From the NCBI GenBank assembly GCA_964036195.1, contig OZ038450.1, positions 25,201,208-25,265,207 of the forward strand: a stretch of 64,000 bases of DNA, in the 5' to 3' direction. This document shows positions 34,900 through 49,800 of this stretch, one piece after another (the first letter of the stretch is position 1; each line of letters starts with the position of its first letter). The translations under genes were made by a program, and so were the position numbers. Below the pieces are notes generated by a model, which saw only the letters and a program-made list of their open reading frames with translations, was not told the origin of the DNA and made no database searches. The DNA is from Sphaerolaimus hirsutus (lineage: Eukaryota; Nematoda; Chromadorea; Monhysterida; Sphaerolaimidae).

Positions 34900-37800
34900 C
34901 TGGGCACGCGTTTGCCAGTTTATAGGGTATTTTACATGACAGTGGACACTTTGCATGACATTTGCCATTTTACGTGACTTTTGACACTTTGCATGACATA
35001 AGCCATTCTACATGACATTTAACACGACACTTTGCATGACAGTTGCCATTTCACATGACATGTGTCATTCTACATGACCTTTGACACGAGACTTTGCATG
35101 ACAGTTGCCATTTTACATGACAAGTGTCATTCTACATGACATTTGACACGAGAGTTTGCATGATAGTTGCCATTTTACATGACATGTGTCATTCTACATG
35201 ACATTTGACACGACACTTTGCATGACAGTTGCCATTTTACATCATTTTTGACACTTTGCATAACATTTGCCATTCCACAAGGTCTGGGCGTGGTACCTGC
35301 TTGGAGCGCATGAAGCTCAGCTTGCCCTCGTGCATGTCGCCGAACTGGTGGTACAGGTACACGGTGGTCGAGTACTTGAGGAACGAGTCGCCCACTGTCT
35401 CCAGCCGCTCCAGGTTGATCGCGTCCGACGCGTTCGAGGTGGTCAGCGCCTGCAAATTGCGACATGTTTATAACACTAAATTTAGAAAGTTTTGACATTG
35501 AAGAGAGATTTCGAAATATTTGAGAAAAAGCATCGGTCAAATAATTTTCTGTCCAAAAACCGGTTCAACTCAACATGGAGTTTTGACGAAATTAATGCGA
35601 TCTGTAAATAATTGAGATTTGTGATAATAGAATAAATTAAAATAATTAAATCATTTCCCGCGACAGTAAAGACATCATTTCGAACGGCAGTAAAATCGCC
35701 CGACGCATACCAGCATGGAAACACACCAAACACAGTAACCCAGTTTAAAATGCCACCCCCAAATAACGCCATGCCACCCAACCTGCAGAATGAGCGCAGG
35801 TGAGGGGCCCTGGGGGCAAGCACTCAGCCACTGGTCGTCATCGCTGCTGGCTGCGGTCGACTGCGCAGTTTGCTCTTGCGATGGTGCGTCGGACTGCCGC
35901 GCGGCAACAGCGCTGGCGCCACTCGCGGCACTAGAAAATGGGACACAATTGAATCGAGGACGGAAAAAAACCTAGGAGTTTTTATCATGCACTTATTTAC
36001 CAAGTGGATTCGCCGTGCACTTTCTTCTCGGCGGCCGAGCGGCCGTGTCTTCTGTGCCGTTCCGCCGTGCCCGATGCCTCGCTGATCACGCTGGGCGGCG
36101 CCAACTCGTCCAAGTTGTCGACCAACACATCCTGGAACGATTTGTCAACTGGTAGCGGTCAACTGGTGGTTGGACAAAAGTTTGATTGCAATCAACTGGA
36201 TCTTCACGCTTGAATATCATCAGTCCATCAGAAAGAACACTCAATTATCGGAATAACGCACAGATGATATTCGACATCGCTCTGAACACTGAATTCAGAC
36301 GGAAACGGTAAAGGAAACTCTTCTACATCTCACAAATTCTTGTCACGCATTACACAGAAAATCTTTCAGCTATCTATCCCAGAAATTTACTATCTATTTG
36401 AACCCTGAGGGGCAAGGACGTACGCAGGGGGGGGGCGGGGGGGGGCGGCCGCCCCCCCCCGTTCCCGGGCCGGACAGAAAAATTTGCCAGAAATGGCACT
36501 TTTCTGAGGCGAATTTGTGGGCACTTTAAAAAAATTTTTGCGCGCGAACGCGCAAATCGCCACCCCATTCTTTAATATGTATTTTCAGGTGTAAAATTGC
36601 ATTCTAAAGCATCCAACAGTGCCAAAAGTTGTCCTAGTACCATACATATAGGTATAAATAGATACCTATATAGTAGACGTTGGCGTCAACGCCAACGCCA
36701 ATACTGCCATGGCGCTGGCGCCTACAATTGGCGCCAGCGCCATGGCTTCATTCCTTTACTATAGGGCAAGATTTTAGGGGGGGGGGCGCCGCCCCCCCCG
36801 TTCGCCGGGCTCCGTATACAATCCGCCCCCCCCCGCTCAAAAATCCTGCGTACGTCCCTGCTGAGGGGTCCAAATCTACAAAACCCCTGACACCACAACC
36901 CACCTGCTGTATGAGTGTGTCGTCAATATCAGCCTGACTACCTCCACCCCCTTCTGCTTGTCCCCCCACCTGGCCGCCCTGCAGCGGCGCGTCGTCGCAC
37001 AGGCCGAATTTGAGCTGCAGCTCCGGCGGCAGCAGCGAGAACAGGTCCTCGTCCGGCTCGCGGTAGTCCAAGTCGTCGCACAGCGCCGCCGCCGACTTTT
37101 GGGGTTGCGGTTGCCCTGTGCGAGAGCCTGAGTGGGTGGGGGGGGGGGTAGTTGCTGATAGTTGCCCATTTTGTTTTTTTAATATTGCAAGTGAGAGGAA
37201 AGGAAAGGATTAGGGTTGGAAAAAAACGTTTTTTATTAACTCGACGTTTGTTTTAAAAGCTCCCAGATATGACCTTGTGTCAACATATATAGGTACATCA
37301 GACAGTGGCAATACACTGTGATGTTATATATGACTAGGGTTGGCCAATGTTTTTTTTAAACGTTTAAAAAAAAAAAAAAACGTTTTTTATTAAAAAAAAA
37401 CATGACGTCCGAAATGTTTTTTTTTTTTTAAAAACATCGGCCGAAATTTTTAGTACTAAGCACTAGGTATTTTGCAAAATTTTTGCGCGCTTGCGCGCAA
37501 AAATTTTGCAAAATACCTAGTGCTTAGTACTAAAAATGTCGGCCGATGTTTTTTAAAAAACAAACATTTTGGACGTCATGTTTTTTTTATAAAAAAACAA
37601 CGTTTTTAAATAAAAAAAACGTTAAAAAAAACATCGGCCAACCCTAGAAAGGATAGTGATAGATGTTGTATTTAAGTGATAGACGTGGTATTAAAGTGAT
37701 AAATGTAGTTGTATAATTTTGTTGTCACTCTCTCTGATCGGCACCCATTGGTTCTTCGTTTCACTGGTTATGACTCATACAGGGGCTGCAGGTTGCAGTC

Positions 37801-40800
37801 GGCGAATAACCCCTGGACAACAATCACCCCTGGACAACAGCGACACGCGCATGCGCCCGCCAAGCCGGCGCCAATGCGCGAGCGGCGGACGCAATCGCGC
37901 CCACCCGGCATGCGCGTGTCGCTGCTGTCCAGGGGTGATTGCGGCCCACTGCGCGCCCGCTAATGTCCAGGGGTGTTTGTTGTCCAGGGGTGTTTCATGT
38001 CCACGTACAGCTGCTTAGCCCTGCAGTCCCCTTTCAGGGTGAGATACGGAAGTGTGGTAACTATTTTGTAAAATTTTGTGCAGTATTCTGCATTCATTTT
38101 AATGGATTTATTAAATGGATGCATTTAAGAATTTGCATACCCGCAGGCCTCTGTTTCTTTTCATCTGCATCCTTCTGTGCCTGAGCAGCGCCTCGAGTCG
38201 CTCCAGCAACTCCAGTCGCTGCAGTCGGCTGCGCGCCGGGCGGCCGAGTCTCGGCGGGCGGCTGCGTCCAGGCGGCGATGTCCATCTCCAGTCCCTTCGT
38301 GTCCAGCTGCCTGCTGGCGCCGGTCGACAGGATTTGCAGGCCGCCTGAGTCGACATTGTCAACATCATGTTTGGGTCGATAAATCGACAAAGGTCGACAT
38401 AAAAATGCACGGACCAATGTCCATGGCGGGCGGCTCTGCGTCCGCGTCGCCCCAGCCGCGCGGCACGATGTCGCTCCGCGGCTCGGCGAAGTGCGACGAT
38501 AGGGCGTCTGTGATGAGCGATGGTATTTGCGACTTTTTGAGATTTCCAGTGTGAAAATTGGTCGACATCTAATGAAGTAGTGCTCTATTCTCGAAAAGAA
38601 TTAATTGATCGACATTTGATGAATTAAGCACCATATGGATACCAAAGCATGACTAACCCTGCGAGATGCCATTGCCAGCGGTCCCCTGTTGCCGGTAGCG
38701 CTGCATGTGGTTGCTGCGACCAGAAAGTATCGATTTTATTTACACAAACGCTCAAATAAGTGCCGCTGCAACATCAAATCAAAAGTGCACCCACCTAAAC
38801 TCGACGTCGAAAACTATATTGTCCAGATCGTCGGGCAGCTGCTCGTCGGGCTCGTCGGTCCCGTTCAGCTGCATCTCGTCGTTGTAGGCGGCCGCGCTGG
38901 CGCCCAGCAGTACGGGTTCGTCGACGCGACTGCAAAGGCACGAAGGTGCATTGGGGCACTGCAAACTGGTGACACTACAACCAGAGTCTGTAAGGTGCCC
39001 TGTAAAATTGTGTCAAAAGTCATGCATAATGTGAAAAGTCATGTAAATGGTCAAGACAAATTGTATTTTGACGTTTGTACCGCTCATTTGACATTTTTAA
39101 TGACAGCTTACATAACGTTTGACACTTTGCATGACGTTTGAAAATTGACATTTTACAGGGTCTGTGGGTGACCATTCAGGCAAAGGCAAATAAAAAAATT
39201 ACAAATAGGCTCATATTGTCCGAATCCAATGAAAGAAACTCACACTGTGCTGGGGTAGCTGCTACGTGCCGCCAGACCAGCGTTGACAGCAACGTTAGGA
39301 TCCCACATATCTGAGAAAAACATGCGGGCGTTTTGCAGTTAACCGTACATTTTCATTTAGGTGTCCGAATAAAGCGAACAAAACAAAAGCCACAGTTGAA
39401 GCGTAGAATCGTCATGCACGAGCATGAAACCTTCCGCTTACGGCGTGAAAACTATACACCACATACATATCTATCATGTTTATGCACATGTGGCAATCCC
39501 GAGCCCTGTAAAGTGTGAAGTAAAGTGTCAAATGCAACGTCAAATGTCAATTGTAATGCTAGTGTCAAATGTAAAGTTAAGTGTCAAGTGTGTATCCAAA
39601 TACTTTTTTTGTATACAAATCTTATGTTTTTGTATCCAAATATTATGTTGAAAAATCAGATTTGGATACAAAAACATAAGATTTGGATACAAAAAAAAAG
39701 AATTTGGATACACAATTGACCTTGACTTTACATTTGACACTTTACTTTAAACTTTACAGGGTTTGGGACTGCCCCCATGCAAACGCATCCCCCCAGCAAC
39801 AGACCGATAGTGAACGCGTCAGTGTCAGCGTTGGCCGCGTCGGCGGGCGCGGCTGTGCCGGGGTCGGGGGCGCCGCCCGGCCCGTACAGGTACCTGTCCG
39901 TCTTGCGTCGGTCCTCCTGTTCGCGCGCGCGGCGACTCACTTCCGCCCGCCGGTCGTGCTCCTGCGTGCGGGTGAAATGTATCCTTTGGGTGCGCGTGTG
40001 TGTGAAATCGGTATGTTTAAGGAACTGTATACCGTTGTTGCATGCACGGGGCTCAGAGCAATGACAGTCTGTACCCGAGGTGCTGATTGACATGTGAGCC
40101 TCAGCAATGCGAAGCCAAGGTCACAGGATGCTGACGAGGGTGAGGAGTGGAGGCGTTTGTAGTGTCCTGTTTATTTATTATTTGGGCACCGTCGCCGTGC
40201 GACACGTCCTCAGATGTTTTAATGACTTTATTAGTCAAAATCAATGAGAACAGGTCAAAAGACTGAACTGATTTACATACCCAAGCAGCCACTTATAAAG
40301 GTTTGGCTGAAACATAAAGTTTAGGGGTTCAGACATGAACCCAAAACCTACTCAACTGTAGAATAAATGCATGGGAATAAATGCAATGTAGTGCAACTAC
40401 AACAGTCCCCCCCAAGTTCACCCTACTGGGGGGAACTGACAGAAAACAAATCATGAAAAGTGATAAAACCAATAAAAAACAATTTCACACAAAAAAATCA
40501 ATCATATCACAGAATCATGGAATCATGGTGCCTTATCGCCCAGCCTTAGAGTTTCTCTTGCGCTTCTTCTTGCGGTGACTCTCTCCATTGAATGGCATAG
40601 TTGGCGAACCTGCTGATGTGTCCCCAGAGTGGTGCCGCTGATCAGGACAGCCCGGTATGTGGTGATTTTGTGAGCTGGTTGCAGTTGGGATGGTGGAGTG
40701 TGAGGTCTTATGTTCTGGCGCCTCATTGTGGGGTGCTGTGCCAGCTGGATGCATTGGGTTTTGACAGTTGCTGCTTGCGAAGCCATTTGCTGCTTGTCTC

Positions 40801-43800
40801 TGCTGCGAGGTCAGTCCCAACGACTGCATGCTACTGTTGTCCCTGTTGGCTGTGAGAATTGCCACCAACTTCTTCTCTTCTTGCTCCACTTGCAGTTTTG
40901 CTTCCAACACTTTGATCATCTGGCGTAATTGGTTGCATTCTTTCAATAGCCCAGTGACAGCACTGCTGGGTGTAGTGGGTTCTCCTTTGTGGTTACTGTC
41001 CTCTATCCCGACAGCCTGGGTGTGGTTGATGCAGCCAATTCCCGATCAGGGTGCACTTTTGTGGTCAGGTGGTTGAGTATGTGGACTGGAGCTGGTGTGA
41101 TTCCTGGGGCTGGGCACATTTGCTTTGGTTTGGGTCAGGGGACTCCTACCATTGCTAACAGCCTTCACAGGTGCCACTTGGTTTGCCATTGTCTCTGTGT
41201 ATTCATGTGACAGCCTCTCTGGCTCATGGTGGGCAGTGCGCACTATCTGCAGTGGTCCCCAAATTGCCACTCCTCCAATCAAGAGTGGGTGTCCTGCTGG
41301 GAGGAAATCCATGACTTTCACAATTGCTGGAAGCATGTCACTGTGCCACTGGCCATCTGGTGTTTGATGCTTGACTCTCATATCATATACATGTAAGCAA
41401 TCCTGCTCGATTCTGTGTCCCGAGGTGGAAATAGGGCCATTTGTGTATGGGCGGAATTTTGCACGTTCTTGTTCTGGGTCCACATTTGCTTTCTTCCAGA
41501 TCTTTTCCAGCGCTGAATCTTCAATGAACAAGCCAATGTTGCATCCCGTGTCAATGCGCCCAATGATTGGAACTCCCATGAACATGATTGTGGCAATTGG
41601 GTTGGGGTTTGTTTTGGGTGTTTGGGTGGTATTTTCTCTGGCACTTGCCACTACTGCCATCCAATCCTCAAGACCTGGCCATTTGTCTTCTTCGTCATCT
41701 GACTTGTAGTCGCCCCATGACTCATTGTCTTCTTCAAAGTCTTCTTTTGTACACCGACTGGCAGTTTGTTGCAATGGGATGCCAAGCTCTTTGCATTTCC
41801 GCTCCATGTTGCCCTTGGCATCATTTTCAGTTTTCCCGCGGCGTGCCAGTGATTGCTTGATTATTTCCGCCCTGTCTGGTTGGTACTCGGGGGATTCACT
41901 GTTGATATAGCACTTGTTTGGGGCATGTGGCATCGGCCCTCGGTGCATGTGGAAAGTGCACCAAGGACCTTTGTGGGATTTTGGATCGAATGCTGTTCTG
42001 ACGCCCATGGTGTCATTACTCTTTGCACTTTGCACTTTTGGCTCAGACTGCCAGCTTCCACTGTATTGGGGTTGGCTTGGCTGGTCTTTCTGCCCTTCCC
42101 TGCGCTGTTTCTTGATTTGTTCAACATTCAGGCGTGCTGCATCCATTTTGGTGATGGCCATGTCGAGGGTGCAGCATTCCTCCTGCCAGCGTTGCTCCCA
42201 CATGTACCAGCAGGAGGCTGGGACTACCAATTTTGAGACTTCTGTGAACAACTTCTTGCCAATCATGTGCTTGCGGTCACGGTCTGACATGGTCTCGCTG
42301 ACGTGGTAGAAATTTTCAGATAGTCGGGTGTGAAGCTCGGATACGGATTCCCCCGGGATGGCCTTTAGGTCATACCAGGCCGTGGCAGAGTGCAGCTGCT
42401 GCTCCAGTCGATAAATCCCAGTTAATTTGTCTATCACATAGAGGACATCATGCCTCCGATTGGGGCGGATCGCTCGGTATCTCTTCTTGGCCTCTCCTTC
42501 CAGGCATTGCATGAGTACTTTGTTCCAGAAGAATTGTTGCTGGCAATCGGGGACGCTGATTGCTTGCTGGGCTACCATGTGCAACCAATATTTGAATGGC
42601 CCAGTCTCACCATTTTTGTCTCCATCAAACTTCAGTTGTTTGCTGGCTGCTGTTGAGACATGTCCAACTCCCATTCTCTCTTTGGGTGGGGGGATTTTGC
42701 CAAACGGCTGCAAGCCATCTTCTGGGCAAGTTGCGAAGTTTTCGATGTATTCAATTACTCGTTGCAGCAGTGTTCCCTCTGAAATCATTTCCAACCGGTC
42801 CTCTGTCGTCCAATTCCATGGACTGTCACTGCGCTTTGGATCCTGTTGTTGACGGGGAGGTTGTGAGGAACTTGATGTCATGTGGTTGGCGATCATTTGG
42901 GTTATTTGTGTCATCTGCTGCTGTTGTTGGTTGAACATCTGCTGGAACATGGTCGCCATTGCGGCCAGATCAAATGTCTGCACTTTCTGTTCCGAGAATG
43001 GGGTGGGGGACACCACAGGGGAGGTTGACTGTCGTGGCTGGATTCTTGGCTGAATCAATGGGCCGTAGGCGAGGGAATCCTCATCGCTGCTGTGGGCGGT
43101 GTCTTCCCATTCTGGGTCTTCGATGGTGATTCTGTCCTCTGACACTGACTGGAAGTATTTTTCCAGCAATTTGAGGAGTCGACGGGCCAGTGTCTCTGTG
43201 CCGTCTTTGCTGGCGATTGCACCTTTTGGCCATCCTGGTTTCCGCCATTTGTTGATTGATTCGATTGCACTGACTAGTGCCGCCCTGTTGCGGGTGGCAT
43301 TCCAGTCACTGGCTTTTTGGCTGAGCTCCCGCTCCGTGAATGTCACTGGGTGCTGGAAGCAGCTCGCGTTGGCCGCAGATGGGCCCATTTTGTCTTGTCC
43401 CTCTGACATCTTTGTGTCGTGGACTCGCTCAGATGGCGCACTCGCACTCGTTCCTTTGCCTGGACAGGTGCGCTGGGCTGCGGGCCGTTGTTCAGCAACG
43501 CCGCAGGTTCGGGTTCGGGGGGTACCACCGGTGTCAATGTGAGACAGTCAGGGTGGGTGGGTTCACGTAGGCTCGAGAAGTTTCAAGCCAGTACGGTCAC
43601 CATGTTGCATGCACGGGGCTCAGAGCAATGACAGTCTGTACCCGAGGTGCTGATTGACATGTGAGCCTCAGCAATGCGAAGCCAAGGTCACAGGATGCTG
43701 ACGAGGGTGAGGAGTGGAGGCGTTTGTAGTGTCCTGTTTATTTATTATTTGGGCACCGTCGCCGTGCGACACGTCCTCAGATGTTTTAATGACTTTATTA

Positions 43801-46800
43801 GTCAAAATCAATGAGAACAGGTCAAAAGACTGAACTGATTTACATACCCAAGCAGCCACTTATAAAGGTTTGGCTGAAACATAAAGTTTAGGGGTTCAGA
43901 CATGAACCCAAAACCTACTCAACTGTAGAATAAATGCATGGGAATAAATGCAATGTAGTGCAACTACAACACCGTATTTTCTGGAATAACCCCCCCCCCC
44001 TTGCTATTTTCTGGCGACACAATAAACCACCGGGTTTTTCCCCCTGAGAAATACGGTAACCGAGAAGACCTTGGACTGCACTGAAGGCTTTGAATTACTT
44101 AAGAAAAGCTTTGTGTATGGCGACGTTTTCCATTTTCCAGGACATTTTACATGACTTTTGACACTTTGCATGATGTTTGACAGGGAACTTTACAGGGTCT
44201 GGGAGTCCTGGCACCTGTATAGCATGAAGCAAATCCGGCCCAGTCTTGTACTTCCAGCCATAGCTGAGTTGCGGCCAGCTCTCAGCAGTAGCCAGTTGCA
44301 GGCTAGCTCCTAGCGCCTCAGTCTGCACGAGCAGTCGCAGCTGGTCGGCGAGCAGCAGCGAGTTGACGCGGTACAGCGCCGACGGCACCATCACCATCAT
44401 GTGCCACACGGACGCGGGTACCGGGTGCACGCACATCAGCTCGGGCACCAGCATCTGCTTTTGGATGCCTGCCAAGTGAAGTGTGCAATGTGTAGATGGT
44501 TTATGTGTGCGTAGGAAAGCGCGTACAGCTCGACGGGCTTTACAACGTGTCACTACACATACTAGTTGACAAAAATACAAAATGTCAACTGGTACCGATC
44601 CCAATTCAAAGCCTGCAAACAGCACGTCGGCTCGTCAGTAATAATCTCTGAATTGGGATGGGAACCAGTTGACATTTGGTGTCGTTGTCAACTAGTGTTT
44701 ACTAATGACAACTGTGTCAACTAATGAAACGCACCGGATAGCCCGCCCTGCTTCTTGAGCACGGAGCGGATGGGCATGCCGCGGCGAGTCTGCGTCCTTG
44801 ACGTCAGCATGTTCAGTCTACGGCGTGAAAAATTCAGAGGTTTGCAAACGGCGTATACTCCGGTTACTTTACACCCTGCACGCGTGGTTCCCGCTGGAAG
44901 TGTGCCAACGATGGTTAACGCGTCCCAGTTTCATAAAAAAGATGACAAAATTGATTGTTGTTATAATGTTATTCATTAACACATTCACATCGATGATTTT
45001 TACGGAAATCGCATGATTTAATAATGATTGGCACGCTTCCAACACGAGACATAAATCAGTGCGAGGGCAGAGTATCACGTACGCCGAGTATATGAGATGT
45101 CGACTTCGAGTCAAAAAGTCCAAAATTGGCAAAATCGACTGGGGCCTGGAAATTTTATATAGTGGCTCCGCTCAATTTTGACAAATTTCTATTAGTTTCG
45201 AAACGTATACTGCCCCTTGTTTGAAGTGAATTTTTTTGACAGTTTTGGAAAAAAAATTACCAAAAATCGGGCAAGATGTCTGCAAGTCCACAGTTGGGCA
45301 GTGAAAGCAATATAAATAACGTAATAAAAAGGGGGAAAATTATTCAAGAAAAATCCTCCTAAGTGGCCTAAACAATACACGAGTTGCGCGAACCACACAC
45401 ACAGCATTTGGGAATTTAATATTCTCTGAATTAAAATGGTCATTAAAATACCTCTGTGTGACGTAATCCACGTCCAACAACGGCTGCGTCTGGTCGTAAA
45501 TAGTCAAGTCGTACTTTTTACTGAAATATTCATTGAAGTCTTTGTATTCCTCGTCCGGAAATGGCGAACGGGGAGAGGTCTCTTCCAAAATGTCGGCTAC
45601 GTAGTAAATAACGTGGTCTTTTTCTCGGTACCACGGAATGACCACTGCGTCTTGGAACCTGTGTAATGGCATGTAAATTTTTCAATTTTATTGAACGTTT
45701 ACTGTTGTATATGTTGTAAACGCAGTTACCGTATTACTTCGAATAAACCCCCCCCCTTGAATTTACCACCCCGCACGAATTAACCCCCCTCAAAATGGGC
45801 TGGGGAAATAATAACCCCCCTCGAAATACCCCCCCCCCCTCCGAATGATGTAGATGTATTTATTATTGCTAATTTGCATTGCAGCTACACATAGATTAGT
45901 TTGTGTAGCTATCTAGATTGTTATGTCCAAATATATCCTGTTTGGACACATTAATTACCCATTTTGGTACGCAAATGCCTACTATTTATTACGATCCTTA
46001 CGAAACTTTCTGAAGAAATAATAACCCCCTCGAATTAACCCCCCTCAACTTTTGCTGGCGAAAACAAAAACACCTCGGGGGCATTTCGAGGTAATATGGT
46101 ACTTCTAGCCAGGGTTGCTAGTGGGTAGGAAAATTATCAAATTGTGTTGAAAATTGATGTCACTTAAAGTGGAAAGTCAAGTGCCAAATGTCATGTAAAT
46201 TGTAAAAATTAGTCAGCTCAGTGATAAAATCTCTTTTAAATTTTGATTGACACTTGGCAGTACACTTTAGAGGGTGCATGAAGATGGTCGACAGAAACAT
46301 AAAAAATAACAAAGTTGGAACCCCATCTAAACACTACTATATCTACCCACCACCAAACGCACCTGTCTTTGTCAAACTTGTACTCTGTGCGCACTTCCTC
46401 CGGGGGGCGTTGTTTCAGATCGGTCTCGGTGCTGCGCAGCACGCGGTCGATCAGCTGCTTGTCCAGTGCGTACGAATAATCGCCCTCGACGCCTGAAATT
46501 CGTGTTGTTACAATTTTGGTGAGAATTTTTTTTTGGGCACTTGCGTTGCTGCGTATTCTTTTTAAGGCCCATGTGATAGTGGTCTGAAAGAATGCTTGTT
46601 TCAATTCCGCGAGTGGACATGTAATGAGAAAAGTGACAAGTAAATAAATTCCCAGATGAAACCACTTGTCACTTATACGTTTAAGTGTTACTTGACTTAC
46701 CACTTTTGTTGTCACTTGTCCACTGGCGAATTGCCACCTGGCGAATTCCCAGGCACTGTAAAAATCAAATGTCATTTTTACAATGTGCCCAAAGTCATGT

Positions 46801-49800
46801 ACAATGTAAAATGAAGTTTGCCGTGTTACAGACATTTGACACTTTACATGTTATTTTACATGATTTTTGAAACTTTACATGTTATTTTACATGATTTTTG
46901 ACACTTTGCATGATATTTCATATTTTACATGACTTTGACACTTTGCATGACATTCGATATTTTACAGTGATTGCCCCCTGGTGCCAGTTTCCGAAACGGT
47001 CATTGGTTGCTGCCAATGCGTATGCCTCTTCTATATTTATTATCCTTAAAATATACGTTTGACCGCCACACCCATTGCTTGGTGTTCCTAAAATATTTAC
47101 GTTTTTCCCTATCACCACTAGGGTTGGAAAAAAACGTTTTTTTTAACTCGATGTTTTTTTTTTAAAAAAACGTTTTTTTTTAAAAGCTCCCAGATATGAC
47201 CTAGTGTCAACATATATAGGTATATCAGACACTGGCAATACTCTGTGATGTTAAATATGACCATATAATGGCTGTGGAGCCATGGGATAGCATTATAAGT
47301 GGTGATTTGTGTCAAAAATATCCATTTTTCGTCGACATATCGTTCGTATATCGCCTTATAGTCGAATGTTCGTGACTTCAGGTAAAGTTTGGCACGGAAT
47401 GGTGATCAAACAAGGTTATAAAAGGAGGTTGTTACTTTGGGAGTGAAGTTACACACTGTGGGGGTACATGGAAGCACATTACCTCAATATTATATATTAC
47501 AGCAACATATGTCGGCTTATTCACCCATGGTAGCACATAGAAATGGATGTTTTGATACTAAAAATGCAACAAAACCAATGAAAACAACCACCAATGTCAA
47601 TTTGTGTGTGAAATTGCGCGCTTGCGCGCAAAAATTTTGCAAAATACCTAGTGCTTAGTACTAAAAATTTCGGCCGATGTTTTTTAAAAAAAAACATTTC
47701 GGACGTCATGTTTTTTTTTTAAAAAAAACGTTTAAAAAAAAACATCGGCCAACCCTAATCACCACTTGTTTTTTTACAGTAATTGTACAATATTATCGAT
47801 AGCCCATCGAACAGCGCCAAGGGCAACGTAAAAACTTATGAAACAAGACAACATCAAAGGGCATCATAAAACAATCAACCATGCATTCCAACACGCGAAT
47901 GCGTCACACAAAACTGCACAATAAACGCATTCGAGCATATTTTATTGTTTCATCATTGCTTATCTACGCGCGCATCTGGCAGCGCGCGCACACATGAAGT
48001 ATCTGTATAAATCAGGTGAAAAAATTGACCTTTGACGCAGTTTTACACTGGCAATGGACAGGGAAATTGGCAGAAATGGGGTGCTCAAAGTCAACTCAAA
48101 GCCGATAGAGGATTGATCTGAGAGGTTGACCAATCATGGATTTTGTGTCACGAAAAATCGCACTTTCGATCTCAATAGTTTCTCTTTTTAAATTGGTGAG
48201 TTCACTTGAGAAGTACTGACCTACCGAGGTATTTGTGACACCAATTACCACCAGCACCAAAAAAGTTAGCAGGGTCTCCAATGGGGGCACCCCCACAATA
48301 CTCCAGTTATCTTACCCGAAGCCCTGAGAGCTACTACCTATGTATATTTACCCTGAGCCCACTTATGTCTGCCGTTGTCTTTAGATTTTTCAATAACACA
48401 CTTAATTGAAATTTGGTAATTTTTACAAAAAGTAGCAATGTATTATTATTATACATCACAAAAAACTATGACTCATTCAAGTACACTGCGGCACACGCAG
48501 TGCTCCTGCATCCCCATCGACAACAGCGTCATCTTGGACCCGCTGATCGAGTGCGGCAGCGACCAGATCATCGTGAGCATAGACACGCGCAACCCCTGGT
48601 TCGGACGCATCTACGTCAAGGGCACGCGCGATGACACGTACGTCGAGTTCACGCAGAACCAAATAGCACGTGCCCAGTTTCCCACAGCCCAACCGCAACA
48701 CAGCAACCTGTCGCCGACGTGCGGCGCGCGCGGCGACGGCAACACCATGCAGGCGATCATCGCGCTGCAGTTCGACGGCGCGTGCGGTGTGCAGCGGCGG
48801 CGCAGCGTGCAGCCGCGCGGCGTGTTCGTCACCGCTGACATCGTCATCAGTTTCCACCCGATTTTCGTGACCAAAGTCAGTGGGTCGAAGTGAGAACAGG
48901 CGCGACGTGAAATCGACCGAAGGTTTTTGGGTTGTCCGATTCGTCGTATTAGAAATCACTGTTTATTCGTTCAAGTTCCGCAAGAAGCAAAGTTAACAGT
49001 TAAGATAAAATGGGTAAAGAGTAAAATGGCAAGTTAAGAGTAAAGTTAAAAATAAAGTTAGGGTAAAAACGTTCACTTGCCATTTATCGTTGTAATTGGC
49101 TTTTAAATTTTAACTTTGCCTCTTGCGAAACTTTCCACATATAGCACTCCCAGATACTGTAAAATGTCAAATGTCATGTTGAGTGTCAAATGTCATGAAA
49201 AATGTCAAACAACCAGTAGAAATCAGAAGAAAGTTTGACACTTTACCTGAGGTTTGACACTTTGCAGGACATTTGACATTTTACAGGGTCTGGGGGTTTG
49301 TTCGCAAATGGATACAAAACCGGTTTTCACGCTTGCCCACAGGTGGACCAAGCCTACCGAGTGCAGTGTTTCTACATGGAGGCGGACAAGACAGTCTCCG
49401 AGGACTTGCAAGTGTCCATGCTAAGCACGGAGCTGCACACGGCGCTGGTGCCCATGCCCGTCTGCGAGTACTCGATACGCGACGGCCCCCAGAGGGACGC
49501 GTCCAGTGCGGTCAAGTTTGCGCTCATCGGACAGCAGCTGTGGCACCATTGGCACTGCCAGACTGACACTGGTTGGTGTACGATTGTGTGTTGGATCGTC
49601 AAAATAGCTGTTGAAAGCGGTTGGATAAAAGAAAAAATAGACATCGAATGGTCAATTATAATCTAATAATACCAGGTGCCACTACCACAGCCTATAAAAT
49701 ACCCTGTAAAATAGTCAAATTTTACTGCAGAACTGTTAAAAGTCATGTAAATTGTCGCGTAAAATTTCAATTATTTTGATGTTTTTACTGGTCTTTTGGT

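Larger units (their letters stand above)
40036..43971 (-). mobile_element. LTR retrotransposon, Gag-protease only, recent insertion
   Basis: Two direct repeats of 369 bp (40036-40404 and 43603-43971), each starting TGTTG and ending CAACA, with a 4-bp target duplication CCGT. On the - strand the order is 5' LTR, Gag-protease, a small basic ORF, a G-rich purine tract next to the 3' LTR (rc of GTCCCCCCCAAG at 40405), 3' LTR. The interior is only 3.2 kb, with no reverse transcriptase, RNase H or integrase, so the element is non-autonomous, comparable to TR-GAG-type elements. It lies in Dicer intron 21 in the same orientation as Dicer. Confidence 0.88.
40030..44058. repeat. Family-A MITE (degenerate) split by the LTR element
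   Basis: Left of the LTR element the DNA ends TATACCGT; right of it reads CCGTATTTTCTGGAATAACC and ends GAAATACGGTA at 44058. Removing the insertion leaves a short family-A copy starting TACCGTATTTTC, so the LTR element landed inside a MITE end and duplicated CCGT. Confidence 0.7.

Noticed and set aside
36748-37071. Independent minus-strand gene
   Set aside because: It is Dicer exon 28 read on into its intron and the neighbouring repeat.
41125-42934. Plus-strand ORFs opposite the LTR element's Gag
   Set aside because: They are antisense shadows of the 787-residue Gag-protease frame with no recognisable domains.
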